From the NCBI GenBank assembly GCA_015501595.1, contig JADNRX010000099.1:1-64000 (forward strand): a DNA stretch of 64,000 bases, given 5' to 3'. Numbering within the stretch: the stretch's first letter is position 1; each line of letters begins with the position of its first letter. The stretch is from Hymenopellis radicata (Eukaryota > Basidiomycota > Agaricomycetes > Agaricales > Physalacriaceae). Shown here piece by piece: positions 22,472 to 32,938 of the stretch. Both the position numbers and the translations under genes were made by a program. The notes beneath the pieces were generated by a model that saw only the letters and a list, made by a program, of their open reading frames with translations, was not told where the DNA came from and searched no databases.

Positions 22472-22481
22472 GTCCGGGCAT
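21144..22481 (-). CDS. Gag-like protein with C-terminal Cys/His zinc motif
   Basis: 445 residues. An acidic/basic low-complexity region (EEEDGDDHEESVKPGVKRKR) lies near residues 110-180, followed by a helical middle. The C-terminus carries a CCCH/CCHC-like cluster: CNNWNEGKCFRSACSRRHVC then CSSCEGPHVVTLC. Such ORF1 products of DIRS/Ngaro elements are taken to be nucleocapsid-like RNA-binding proteins. It is the first ORF after the A1 repeat and overlaps the RT frame for about 1.3 kb. Confidence 0.88.
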   Translation of the reverse strand: MPGHAEGSKKRKAGDCSIPDIPDSELTEEQYCEAVRKTLEEIVSRYREGRASKVDVQTTVVAYIGGVSEAGLYDFSGRNELKPWFEQLESDARRLERAKQRGKELGKSRKDDDDVSGGEETVDEEEDGDDHEESVKPGVKRKRAETPNSNSSLSEYESGGDDKPKSKPPRKHHHARESNDGDVPDDNLFGWAAAAVVQEVVLSAEHKKIRDAVENHRRDIKYTLHNLLRTGLAPVFPEALWKKILLDQVVDFDEINAFFFSTKLDLDPTPVSTVESALHKALGRSAEKKTVSSSVVWFRCFDKYVKAVETIFPYRTNELRAWREHIDDLFTSKVEDSHARVIAYDIAARKVIGSNPAILFNQYNAPEITKLQRAFLDRDGVRYNDIGGTGGSAKSARTKLAKKREREICNNWNEGKCFRSACSRRHVCSSCEGPHVVTLCKPKSS

Positions 22482-22519
22482 AATCGTATGAGTCGTTAGA
22501 TGGAAATTTATTTCGCAAT

Positions 22520-22922
22520 CGACGAGAATACAATACTGGCGTGAAACAGTAAGAGACTGAGCCTAAGAGAAAAAATACAAGAACGCACCTGGCGGGGCAC
22601 AGTAAGAGCTGAGGGATGCGAGACATCCTCGGCTGCATACCTAAGCTGCCCGCCAGGTATGGAAATCAACGATCGACCTAAGAGAAAGATGTGGCGCTGA
22701 GAGCTGACCACGTCAAAGTCTCGCTGTAAGCGAGGATAACGTCCCGAAGGCAGAAGAGTCTCACCTGGTTCATTTTGCGACCCGGTGGGTAACGAACCAT
22801 AAGTACAGCATTTTAGATCCGAAGGATCTGTAATGAGTACTGTTGGTGAGGATGCTGTGAGCATGGAAAGCGAAATGGCGTACCTCATATTGGCCTTGAG
22901 TAATCAAAAGATTAATCTCGAC
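22520..22922 (-). repeat. Split direct repeat A1 (403 nt)
   Basis: Element 5' terminus. Same sequence as A2. It ends at CTCGAC, where the 3' half of the split tRNA-Gly gene begins four nt later. Confidence 0.95.
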
Positions 22923-22926
22923 TTAT

Positions 22927-22960
22927 CGACCCGCCGGGGGTTCGATTCCCCCTTAATGCA
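22927..22960 (+). tRNA. tRNA-Gly(GCC) 3' half, split by a retrotransposon
   Basis: CGACCCGCCGGGGGTTCG and the remaining T-arm and acceptor strand are identical to the intact copies and end in A73. It completes the 5' half at 17451. A T5 run lies at 23012-23016, and a hAT MITE starts 68 nt past the end. Confidence 0.9.
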
Positions 22961-23028
22961 TGCATTCTGTGTTCGGCAAGTTCGAGTTTTGATGATTGAT
23001 CTCGACACTCGTTTTTGCACGCTCAGCG

Positions 23029-23360
23029 TAGGGTGGCGCAGTAAACCTCCGGGGGGTGTTAGTAACGGTATTGATACCGACCCCCCGCGAGGCCCTGGTT
23101 TTGAAACCGTTAGTAACGGTTTCGATACCGGCACGTGTTTTGAACACGTGATGTGGCGCAGCGGCTCGCCGCCCTCATCCCGCCCTTGTCCCGCCACTCT
23201 CAGCTTCTCTAAGCGCCAGCACGCCGTCACGTGAAGTGATCACGTGCCGGTATCAAAACCTACCTCCCGACCCCCCACAGTTTCAATACCGTATCGATAC
23301 TGTTAGTAACCGCAGTAAACCCAAGGTGTATCAAAACCAAGGGTTTACTTCACCACCCTA
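23029..23360. mobile_element. hAT-type MITE, family A (332 bp)
   Basis: Ends TAGGGTGGCGCAGTAAACC and GGGTTTACTTCACCACCCTA. Flanking 8-mers are GCTCAGCG (23021-23028) and GCTCAGTG (23361-23368), a target duplication with one later change. The interior closely matches the element at 14247. Non-coding. Confidence 0.9.
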
Positions 23361-24405
23361 GCTCAGTGTCAGGCTACCTAAAGAACACCGACCTCTTCTC
23401 CCGCTTGAACCAATTCATCCCTCCTCCTCCTCGTCTGGTATCTCATTCCCATTCAACAACCCCGACATGCGCTTTACACCGCTTGCAGGATGGGAAAGGC
23501 AAAGTTGAACTTTGGAGGACGAGAGTAAGTAATACACCCCCAGATGCGCGAGGTTCTCCACCGCGTCAAGTGCAGGTCGTATCTCTCGAGGTACACGGAA
23601 AGCATCAAAGCGGGGAGTGGTGAAAGTCGACGTTGAAGTTTGGTAGAATAGTAGGACGCGCTTTCAGTCCAGATGGCAGTTCATTCAGCCTTGAGAGTCC
23701 TTTCTCGAGTAAACGAGAGCAGTAATGAAGCATTGTCGTGTCACGCAGTACCTACGCGCGAGTCATGGCATAAGAGCAACAGTGGGAAGGTAATTCAGAC
23801 AGCAAGCGTTGGCGGATGCCGTGGTGACTATCTAAAGCCCGACACTCGGATGGTCTATGAGACCAGCGATGAACAGTGCATTACGGTAGCAATCAAGGAG
23901 GAAGAACTAAGACGAGGTACCCACACTCGGTGGATATACAAATGCGGTGTCGCGCGAAGAACATACAAGCCACTCACCAGAAATCATCTGTAGCCCCTAG
24001 CGCGGACACCACACAGTATTCGTGAAATCCAAAATCCACCTCTGCTCATCCTTGAGTCCAAAAAAGTCCTTGACCCTCTTCACTACATCGTCCCATTCCC
24101 ATTGGCATAGCTATTCGTCAACGCCAAACACCCGTGTCGACGCGCATGTTATCCTCCAGGCGCAGGACCCACGGTTGCAGCTTCTTCTGCACCAGCGCGA
24201 CGATTTTACGGTCATTGAGAATAAGGATATCCTCTCCCGTCCTCGTAGGACGTAAGCCAGACATTCGGGATAGGCGCTGTTCTGTGTGACTGCTGCCACT
24301 GTAAGAATAATATTACTGTAAATGATACAATAGAGAACTGTCCATCGACGCTGTCAGCACGCGCCGGAATAAAAATGCAAATGTCGCTGTAGGCAAGCGT
24401 CCGTG
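23361..24405. other. Stretch without a supported complete gene
   Basis: A possible first exon (MGKAKLNFGGRE then GTAAGT) at 23491 has no recognisable continuation. On the minus strand around 24140-24260 a frame reads EDILILNDRKIVALVQKKLQ, which looks protein-like, but I could not attach it to a gene. Either may be a relic. Confidence 0.35.
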
Positions 24406-25267
24406 TCACACCCCACGCTGAGCGGCCAACATCATCTTCCCGACCTCATCCCCCACCGCCCTCGCACCTAAAAGGCTCACCTTCCGTCTCCCAATACCCT
24501 CCGGAAGCCGCTCCTCTACCAGGAACACCCTAAGCGCCTCCAGAGGAATTCCCTCTGTGCTTGCTCGCCGCTCAACATCAACGTCGAGTCCTTGGGAAGC
24601 AGGCGGCCTGTCCTTCCGTCCACCGTCATCGCTGTCAACATCGACCTTGAACAGCTCCCACAAAAGCCCACTCTCGCCCAAGGCAATCTGCTCGTGCAAG
24701 ACACTCAACTTGCACCTTTCTTGGCGGCGCACCCTTATCGCCGCGAGATCCGCTCGAGTGATATACGACTCGGAGTGCTTAGCCGCGGCGCGCTCGAAAT
24801 CCTTGAACATCGCCGGATCGGGCGCGTGGCTCGGCACGTTGGGGTGTATGAACGATGCAGTGTGCGCTACGCGTAGCAGGCCAAAGGAGGATGTGGACGC
24901 CAGGTCGATGGTCCATGATATCGGGAGCAGTGCGAGGAATGGAGATATGTGGGCGTAGGAGGGGATTTGCTCCTCCGACTTGGGAGATAGAGAAACCCGT
25001 CCGTACAGGACGTATCCTGGGATCATGAGGAGGAGCGCGAGCGGGAGAGAGAGGTTGTAGACTGAGATTATGGCGTCGAGGAGCAGGAGGAAGGGGATGG
25101 ATGTGCCCGTTCGGGAGCTATGCGTGTGGTCGCGTTAAGGACAGTAGGGGAGAAGAAGGTAAACTAAAAACCCACATGTAGCCATGGTTCGCGAGCGCGT
25201 TGAGCCCTGGGCAGGGCGCACGCGTACGCACGGGATCTGTGGCGGGATGTACGCGTTCATCGTGATA
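24406..25267 (-). CDS. Heme-thiolate peroxidase family protein (chloroperoxidase/peroxygenase-like), 5' end unresolved
   Basis: Two exons are clear: 25267-25176 and 25117-24406, joined by a 58-nt intron. The first carries the heme-thiolate signature PCPGLNALANHGYI, whose Cys ligates heme iron. The second continues SRTGTSIPFLLLLDAIISVY with a strongly hydrophobic stretch to IPGYVLYG, and ends in a family-like tail (ESYITRADLAAIRVRRQE, ALRVFLVEERLPEGIG). Family enzymes halogenate or oxygenate substrates with H2O2. The usual Glu-His-Asp motif after the hydrophobic region is replaced by VAHTAS, so the Mg site and acid catalyst appear altered. No good start or signal peptide was found upstream; an ATG at 25260 is out of frame, so a missing exon or frameshift is possible. 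Confidence 0.78.
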
Positions 25268-26633
25268 CTATGTGTTTTTTGTTTTTCGTTCGCCAGTTAA
25301 GGCGAGTGCGGATTATGTATAGTTCGTCGTCCAGACGAGAAAAAGGTGCAGTCAACGCGGCTAAAAAGAAAGGCGATGTCGAATCTAGCGATGGACGTAG
25401 CGAAAGAAAGTGAATAGCAGTGATGGTGGTCCAAGCCAAGCCGCCTTTTATTCGCCGGCGCGATCGAGCAAAAGGGCGGGCTAGAGTCTGATTGCCGGCG
25501 CTTCCCTCGGTTCCGTTCTGTCAATCATCGTTATACCTCCGAGGCTAGAACGACGACGATCTCGCCTGGAACATGGATACTGTCAGAGTCTCTGCGTCTT
25601 GCCTCTTATTTACTTCAAAAGCTTTCATCGAACGCATGTTGGGTCCGGTGCTATTGTCCACCTGCGAGTAGCGGTGTCCAAATTAATGAGAAACGGGACG
25701 GTAATTGACTCGTAGACATGATGAATGTTCATGTTCTTCTTTCCATGACTTCCGGCTTTATTAGCAACATTTCGGTTATTCGGGATGTGGCCCGCCGCCG
25801 CCCGCGTTCAGCGTCAGACGATTGCGTCGAACGTTTCTTGTCCTCTATCAGATTGGCACACAAATCATAAACGGTTGCTGTGACTTCGTGAAGTAACAAA
25901 ATGCTAAAACGTCATTCTATTCTAGTATACAGACTTGGCATAACACGAACCATCCCCAAAAAAAAATCAGCCGTTACGCGTGACGGTCGAATTGAACGAA
26001 ATGGTACAGTAGTTTCAATAGAACCGTTCAAACGAAACTTCTGTCTCGGTCTCCAAGTTCTTCATGAATGAAAAGTTGTTCGACCGCTAACAACGTCCAG
26101 TGGATATTCGCTAATGAAGACGGACAGATCGAAGGAACAGTGATCTAGGTTCTAAAAGGTATCTTTGCGCTGATTTGTTGAAATTATGTGGTCACACTTT
26201 GATAACGCGCCTAGTAGGCGCCAGCATCTCCTCGTGGAACTGTCAGGTAGCTTCCGCAGTGTTGTGAGATGCCGCAGTCTAGTTTGAGTTGCATCCGGCC
26301 CTCAGGTCGGCCAAGTTGAGTCGGCCTTCCTTCCGTCATGGCACATGTACACCAACACTTGGCACCTTCATGCTTATCCAGCGGCGGAAGTTCACATCCT
26401 CGTTCAGGGTAGCTGACTCTTGTACACCTCTATCCCGCATGACCTGCGGGAATCACCTCATCCTGGCTTCCTTCTGCGGTCCGGACACCCCCCAGCCCGC
26501 CCAGCTGACCAACTCGCAAGGTGTGAAGCTGCAAAAGCATCAGACACTTCGGGGCTTCCGAAGTTCCGAGTCCGAGGGGATATTTATCTCGCACTTGTTC
26601 GTTGGAAAGACTCTACGCCTCTTCCCCATCAAG
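25268..26633. other. Stretch without a supported gene
   Basis: No gene seen. At 25987-26016 the sequence CGGTCGAATTGAACGAAATGGTACAG followed by TA resembles the right end of a TA-flanked MITE, but no matching left end was found, so it may be a truncated copy. Confidence 0.4.
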
Positions 26634-27482
26634 ATGTGGATTATGCCGTTGAGAGGGAAGTACATGGTATGGGCGATAACCGGTATGTATAATTCTTCTT
26701 CTTCTATGTCTATCGAGTTCCTCACGTTCAACGCAGCATGCTGTTGTCAGGGCTTTCTCCTCCTCGGGTACGAGCAGGGCGTTATGAGCGGGATCGTATG
26801 TAGTCTCCTGCTCCCCGGCGGTATTGAATGAAACGTCTTGTAGATTAGTGGTGGTCAAGGTAGCACTTATTGGCCCATTATTATAGCATTAATGACCCCA
26901 TTAATCAAGTATTTGGCAGAGGAAAACCTGGCACTCTGCCAAAACACCAGTCGATTAATGGTGTATTAATGGCTACTTTGACACGGGGGTCAAGCTGAAG
27001 GCGAATAATGAAGCAAATAACGGTACTTGGAGCTGCTCTAATGGTACCCTAACCCTAAGTTGCCGTGCACGGCTCAACGCGGAGTCTGAATTTGGGCCAC
27101 GCGGAAGTTCAAGGCCATTCTCACATGTCACATTGCAATCTCCGGACAGCATCATGCCTAACGGCTCAAAGGGAGAGAAAATCTCAACTCCATGACTGAT
27201 TGTGGTCGGGAATGGGGGCAGGAGTAGAAGAGGCGGCACGAAGGCGAACGACACGGAAGCGTCGGAGTCTTAAATCTCGGCATGCTATTAACGAGGAGCT
27301 GTTACGCATCGAAGTAATAGGAATAATGGGCCCCCATGTCCATTATTCCGTTAAATCTCCTGAATGGCCAGTAGAGGTATGTAAAGAAAGGACTGAATAA
27401 TGCTACAATAATGGGTGAATAATGGCTACCTTGATCACCACTATTGGCGCCGACAACCAGTTTGGGCGCGACTTTGATAATA
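26634..27482 (+). pseudogene. Sugar transporter, N-terminal part, disrupted by a MITE
   Basis: Exons read MWIMPLRGKYMVWAIT, then ACCCQGFLLLGYEQGVMSGI, then after an inserted element IGADNQFGRDF...QGTIAT. This matches the start of MFS hexose transporters (GYDQGVMSGIIGAxNQFGRDF...LQGTI). The coding sequence is cut by the element at 26848-27441 exactly within the third exon. It ends abruptly at 27482, where a P450 relic follows. The expected next block (DIGC...) appears 3.8 kb away at 31283. Confidence 0.75.
26848..27441. mobile_element. 594-bp inverted-repeat element inside a transporter exon
   Basis: Ends GTGGTGGTCAAGGTAGC and GCTACCTTGATCACCAC are inverted repeats. The flanks can be read as a TA duplication or, since removal restores MSGI|IGADNQ exactly, as a 3-bp ATT duplication with the terminal A/T included. 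The superfamily (Tc1/mariner versus PIF/Harbinger) is therefore open. Non-coding. Confidence 0.75.
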
Positions 27483-27559
27483 CAAATGCGCCGGACCAGG
27501 GAACGATCGCGACGCCGTCTATTTCTTGTTGGGCTCTCCGCTGAGCATCCGCGGATGGC

Positions 27560-28158
27560 TGACCAGTGCGAGAACAAAGGACTCCAGAAAGATTGTAGGT
27601 GCCGGAATCACCCTCGACGAGAACCCCAGACAGAGGAAAAGAACAGATGGCGCTGCATCCTCCTCAATGCCCTCGCTTCCTTCTTCCAATGCGCAAGAAC
27701 CTCCGGCAGATACTTCAATATGGGAAACATATCGATTGGCGGGCGGGTTCCAGCGCATCCCAGGGCGCCACATATTTAAAGAACGATTTCGCATGTTCGA
27801 TGAGAGCGCTTCCAGACGATGACTGAGGAGACGACAAATTTCGCATATTGTCGGATGTGGTTGAGGAGTGTCTGGGAGTCAAGCTGGGAGTGGACAATAA
27901 GTCGTTAACGAGGAATGAAGGCGAGTTGACACTCACCTCTGGCTGTTTCAGTAAATCATACATGAGCTGTGTCGCCGCCGCTTGTTGGATGGGAATATGG
28001 CGCACAGCCGCTTGGCGAGTCGACAACGCACCATTACTCAGAATGAGAAAGACGCGTCTGGCGTCGTCAGATTCGTGTCCAGGATTCGTACGTTGACTGC
28101 CAGTTGACGCTGGTCCGAATCGCGAAGTAGCTTTGAAGTATTGGAGTGTATCAAGCAT
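27560..28158 (-). pseudogene. Cytochrome P450 fragment
   Basis: Pieces in different frames match the middle of fungal CYPs: the helix C-D region (RRVFLILSN...IPIQQAAATQLMYDLLKQPE), then LLNHIRQYAKFVVSSV after an intron, then HAKSFFKYVAPWDALEPARQ and DMFPILKYLPEVLAHWKKEA (family pattern VDxFPxLKYLP). Frame changes between blocks, an early stop and lack of the I-helix, ExxR and heme-Cys regions show that it is a dead fragment. It lies between the two parts of the broken sugar transporter. Confidence 0.72.
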
Positions 28159-29531
28159 GAGTACTGGGGATGAAATGTGACCACAAAAGTGGCGACCATA
28201 ATTGTCCTAAGTGGTCTTGGCGGTCCAAATAGGATCGTCTTCGGCAATCATCGTGGCGGCTGGTAACCGCTGGTTGAAAGAAGTGCGGACACGTGACGAC
28301 GTTGCTGCCGTGCTGTGACGTGTCACGTAACGCTTGTCTGCTTTTAGCTGCCTTTGCTGCCATCACTCGACCCATTTCACAACAGAGCCTCACCATAACA
28401 GTTCCGCGACATACCCCGACGTGTTCCAAATTGTGCCTCGAAGACTCTCGCGATGCGTTCTGGCTTGGTTCTGGCATCAGATGACACCTCGTGCTGCACG
28501 GCGTTAAAACCGTCTTGCATCTGCGGGTGTCGAGCGAGCATATGGCTTTCTCAGTGAGCGCGCGTAACGCTTCTCCTTTTGCTTCCACGCTTTAACTAAC
28601 TGGCGAATGGGTCGTGCTGGTTGAAACGTTCTTCGACACCTATATTTGCTCTGGAACTTGTGATCCCCACCTTTGATGCTATTGCGCCGTGAGCTACTAG
28701 GCACTATGTAATAGCTCCTCAGGTCGTGACGACGGGTATGGAGGTTACGTGCACCGCGCCTCTCGAAGACTTTCAGCGTCCTCCGAGATTTTTACCCGAG
28801 TCTCTCATGCTTACGACTACCTGTCGGTAGCTCTCACCTGACAACATTGCCTGTGCCCGTCGTTCCTCGATGGGACCCATGACGGTTTTCTACCTACCTA
28901 CCTACCTTGTCCATTGAACTCGGGCTCCGGCTTGTCGCTCTACAGGCCCTTGTCTCGATTATGTGGCAAATTTCACGTTACACATCAGGTCCGATTCGTT
29001 CTCGCAAGGCACGTCGTCCTCGCTTGCATCAAAAACAGTGGAAATTTGGCACTCTAAGAATAGGAGAAGTGTAAGGTACAGGGGAAGGCAAGGGATGACT
29101 GAATGAATGTAAGAGTCTTCCGTCAAACGTATGGACCCGCTCTCAGCTTGATTCTTCTCCCCGACTAGGTTGTGATCACCAAAACCGTAATTAGGTTCTG
29201 TCTCAAATCCTTGTTAGCATCCAGCTCTCAAATATATCGACGTCTTTATGCATCTAGTCTTCCAGAGTTCTTCTACCATTTTCCCATTCTAGCCTTCTCG
29301 TCGCATGGTCAGAATATTAGCCTCGAACCACCTTGACGCGCGCACTGACCTTTTGTGAAACCAGGAACGATATCCGAGCGAATCATCAAACCAATCTGCG
29401 CGTAACATTGCGGGATGGGCCGTTCTCGTGTCCAGATCATCAACGGTGATGGCTTTATGCTTTGGTACTCGTCTCCCCCGGGGTGTAAATCCGACGAACA
29501 AGATGTTGACTTGATGCGCAATGCTTCGCGG
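28159..29531. other. Intergenic stretch
   Basis: About 1.4 kb with no supported gene; a CTAC microsatellite lies near 28892-28907. The right end holds the glycopeptide promoter. Confidence 0.5.
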
Positions 29532-29539
29532 TATAAAAG
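29532..29539 (+). promoter_or_regulatory. TATA box
   Basis: TATAAAAG 52 bp upstream of the glycopeptide ATG at 29592. Confidence 0.65.
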
Positions 29540-29591
29540 CTAAACAACTCATGCATAATTCTCCACTGCATCTCATTTGCTCTATTCCTCG

Positions 29592-30452
29592 ATGTTCAAG
29601 CTCTCCTCTCTCCTCGCGCTCACTGTTGCCTCCGCCATCGCTCTCGTGGCGGGTGAATCCCACACCATCCACTTCGACAACAGGTGGGAATATCTTCGCG
29701 AACTGTCCTCATTGTTCCAAGTCTAAGCTTTGTTAGATGTGGCTATGGTACGCCGACGCTCATCAGTCAGTCTGGGGCCGTCCTGTCGACGGGTGGTGAC
29801 TACACCTCCAACGGACCCATCATTGGTGCTATCGCGTATGTTCTTCGGTTCTCTCTCTATATGGTGATGTCTCTTATGCCTGTTCTGTGTCCAGATACCT
29901 CCAGACTGGTATGTGCTGCAAGCAACCTTATTTTATCGCGTTCTGAACATCTCGGTTAGGCGGTTGCGGTTTCAACGGCGACAGCTGCACACTCGTCGAG
30001 ACCACGCTCATCAACCCGACCAGTGCTGGGGCCGGCTCGAGCACCGACATCTCGCTCATCGCACCGTAAGTCTGAAATTATTATGCCTGACACAGCTGTC
30101 TCAAACTTGGTGCTATGTTAGGCACGCCTTCTCAGTCACCTCCGGCTTCGGGTACGCTTCTCCACCAATATCTCAGAGGTGTTCTAAGGACTCATCTTTC
30201 ATAGGTACTACAACGGCTGCGATGGGACTGGTGCTGACTGTGCGCTCTCTTCTGTCGTACCTCTTGTCTTTACTGACCTGGAATCAAGGTGACAACGCCA
30301 ACTGCGCCACTGCCTTCCACACTTCCACCGACAATTGGGTCCAAGTTGCTTGTCAAACGAACGATGTTTGTTCTCTTGCTATTCTCGATGTGATCCTGTC
30401 AATTTACGAAATACCTTTCTAGGTTGACTTGGCCATCACGTTCTGCTTGTGA
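29592..30452 (+). CDS. Secreted thaumatin-like 'glycopeptide' small protein
   Basis: Eight exons (29592-29683, 29737-29835, 29895-29908, 29960-30065, 30122-30151, 30205-30239, 30289-30365, 30423-30452) encode 160 residues with all junctions in frame, including a 14-nt exon. A signal peptide (MFKLSSLLALTVASAIALVAG) is followed by ESHTIHFDNRCGYGTPTL, GGDYTSNGPIIGAIAYLQTG, GCGFNGDSCTLVETTLINPT, SAGAGSSTDISLIAP and a Cys-rich end finishing VDLAITFCL. This pattern matches the Agaricomycete family usually annotated 'glycopeptide', related to thaumatin-like folds. Its function is not established. A TATA box sits 52 bp upstream. It is intact although flanked by decayed genes. Confidence 0.88.
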
Positions 30453-31282
30453 AAGGAATCTTTCGAAAGAAGAAGACAAAGCGGAAGGAAATTCAAAAGT
30501 GGACCTGCGCCTCAGTGACTGTAATTGCTACGAAAACTTGTTACTCATAAGGAAATCAACTGGTCCATACCTTTGTCGCCAGTATTACTTTAAATTCTGG
30601 TCGGCGCGACTCACCAAACCGGTATAAGTAGTACTAAACTTAAGAGAGTACCGAATCGCAAGACCTCAGAAGTCGCTACGCGCGCCAAGACCGTAAGGTC
30701 TACATCAAGGTAGCGCTGAAAGGTGTTGTAACAAAGTCTACCAAGCGCTCGGACAGTACTCCGCAAATGAAGGAGTTGCGATGAGACGTAGATAGCCTCG
30801 ACCAGAATGCATGATGTAGAAGTGTGACACGCGCTCGCGTGCTGTCGTCACGACTGTCAAACCCTGACCATGACTACCACGTCGATCTATGCACCTGGCC
30901 AGACAAATCAGTTTCTCTGTGTATAAGAGAGAAGATGCCGAACACGCCGTCTCCTCGAATATCCGCCCCATGCATACATGACCACGGCGCAGCCGGACAC
31001 ACCATGGAAATTCGCGCATAACTTGAAGGACGTATTTCAATCACCTAGCCTTCCCGTTTCGAAGCACTAGTGTAGTTCTCCATGGCAGGTATGCGCACAC
31101 GTCATGCCTACCATTAACGCTTTGCAGTCAGCTATGTTCCATCCACGAACCCTGCACCCAGGATATAACGGACGCGCCATGGTCTGCCATTCAGTCTTAT
31201 TCCTCCTTCCCTGGGCCGACTCAGTTCTAGGTGGCTGTTACTCTCCGATTCCCGAGATCAAGGCTGGAATCAATCATTTAGG
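30453..31282. other. Intergenic stretch
   Basis: About 830 bp without a supported gene; the last bases (AATCATTTAG) form a 3' splice site for the following transporter relic. Confidence 0.5.
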
Positions 31283-32938
31283 ACATCGGATGCAGTCTCA
31301 TTGTTTTCTTCTGGGGTGAGCAAATCGGGCGAAAGAGGATGATTATGAGCGGTGCGATAACCATGTTAATCGGAACGGTACGCCCGCAAGCTCGTCAAGA
31401 CGTTTTCCTGACCGGCATCACAGGCTCCACCACGCAGGCTCAACTGTACGTAGGGCGCATCGTCACCAGTATCGTACGTCTGCTTCTTCTTCTTCCTTTT
31501 TATTCTACTTGCCCTGATGAAAGCCGCGCAGGGCAACGGCTTCAACTCCTCCTCCATCCCCGTATACCAATCCGAGACCTGCGGGGGCACATCCGGGGCA
31601 CGCTCGTCTGCCTGAACAGCACCGTGACCATCGTCGGCCTGGTCATCGCGTACTGGCTCGACTATGCGATGTCCTTTGTCGACGGCCCAGCGCAGTGGCG
31701 CCTGCCATCGGATTCCAGGCGGTGTTCGCGGCGTGCCTGCTCCTGCAGGGCATGGTCCTCCCGGATTCGCCGCGGTGGCTTATTGCGCATGGGCGCGGGG
31801 ATGAGGGCGCGCGGGTGATTGCGATGTTGGAGGGGAAGGAGAGTGTGGAGGACGAGGGGTTGTGAAGGTGAGGAAGGAGATTGAGATGTCGTTGGCGCAG
31901 GAGAGCGCTGGGGGTGAGTGTGGCGAGGTGTTCTAGGTCGGGATGCTGACGCGTGATAGGTCCGTTTAGGTATCGCGAGCTCCTTGAGGGCGGTCCCATT
32001 GGGAATTTCAGACGGATATGTCTGTGCATCGGCATCAACGTGATGCAGCAGTTTACTGGGTGTGTGTCTCTCTTCTTCTTACTTTGTCGGTTGAATATTC
32101 AAAAACCAACTTTTAGTTCGAATATGATAAACTACCTTGCACCAGTCGTCTATCAAAACACAATGGGGCTCTCGCGCAACCTGTCACTCATCCTCGGAGG
32201 TTGCACGTCCATAACATACATGTTTGCTTCATTCATCCCTCTCTGGGTAAGTTTTTGTCCAGGCTCGCTTGCCTACATTAACCATGCAGACCGTCGACCG
32301 CTTCGGACGGCGCCCCCTGCTCATGATATCTGCGACCGGCCTCTCCATCTGCTTCATCATCGCGTCCATCCTCCTCTCCACTGGCTCCAAGCCCGCAGCA
32401 TACAGCGCGACCGCGATGGTGTTCATATTCCAGATATTCCTCGGTATCGGATATCTGCCAATCGTCAGTCCGCGCTATTTCCATTCCTCATCATTACTGA
32501 CGTGGATAGCCGTGGCTCTACCCCGCGGAAATCAGCACGACACGTATCCGCGCGCGCGGCTCTGCCATCTCGAGCTTCTTCAACTGGATGTGCGTCTTTG
32601 CCGTCGTCGAGATGACCCCGCCGGCGATCTGGCAGAACATCAATTGGCGCGTGTTTATTATTTTTGCTGTGTTTAACGCGTGCTGGGTGCCGCTTGTCTA
32701 CTTTGTGCGTTCAAAGCGTCGAGTGCCCGGCCAGGTTCTACTACTAATGTTTACTTAGTTCTTTCCGGAAACGCGCGGTCTTGAGCTCGAAGCGATCGAC
32801 CATATCTTTGAGAAGGGAGGTATTACTGGTGGTGTTTGGGAGAGCAGGGGTCAGACTGTGGTTGGTAATCCTGTTGCAGAGGCTGTTGAGGCGGAGATGC
32901 GGGACTTTAAAGAGGATAAGGGGAAGGAAGATGTTTAG
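31283..32938 (+). pseudogene. Sugar transporter, middle and C-terminal part, frameshifted
   Basis: Reads DIGCSLIVFFWGEQIGRKRM, AQLYVGRIVTSI, GNGFNSSSIPVYQSETC, then after shifts RGTLVCLNSTVTIVGLVIAY, AQWRLP, QAVFAACLLLQGMVLPDSPR, and later FRRICLCIGINVMQQFTG, DRFGRRPLLM, PWLYPAEISTTRIRARGSAI, FFPETRGLELEAIDHIFEKG to a stop at 32936. These are the ordered motifs of MFS hexose transporters (GRR, PESPRW-like, QQxTG, PETKG). At least three one-base shifts occur (near 31580, 31708 and 31860), so no intact protein is possible. Exons 3' of 31950 are still clean. The N-terminal half is probably the fragment at 26634. Confidence 0.85.

Larger units (their letters stand above)
17507..22922 (-). mobile_element. 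Complete Ngaro/DIRS-type tyrosine-recombinase retrotransposon
   Basis: Read on the minus strand the order is A1 (22922-22520), gag-like ORF, RT/RNase H ORF, tyrosine recombinase ORF, B1 (18115-18033), A2 (18033-17631), B2 (17589-17507). This A1-ORFs-B1A2B2 split direct repeat layout is diagnostic of Ngaro/PAT-like members of the DIRS order and fits integration of a circular intermediate by the recombinase without target duplication. There is no LTR and no aspartic protease or DDE integrase, and I see no methyltransferase domain. Both A copies and both B copies look the same along their length, and all three frames are open, so the insertion is probably recent and possibly autonomous. Confidence 0.95.

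Noticed and set aside
27042..27056. ACCCTAACCCTAA, telomere-like repeat
   Set aside because: Only two units inside a MITE; too short to indicate an interstitial telomere.
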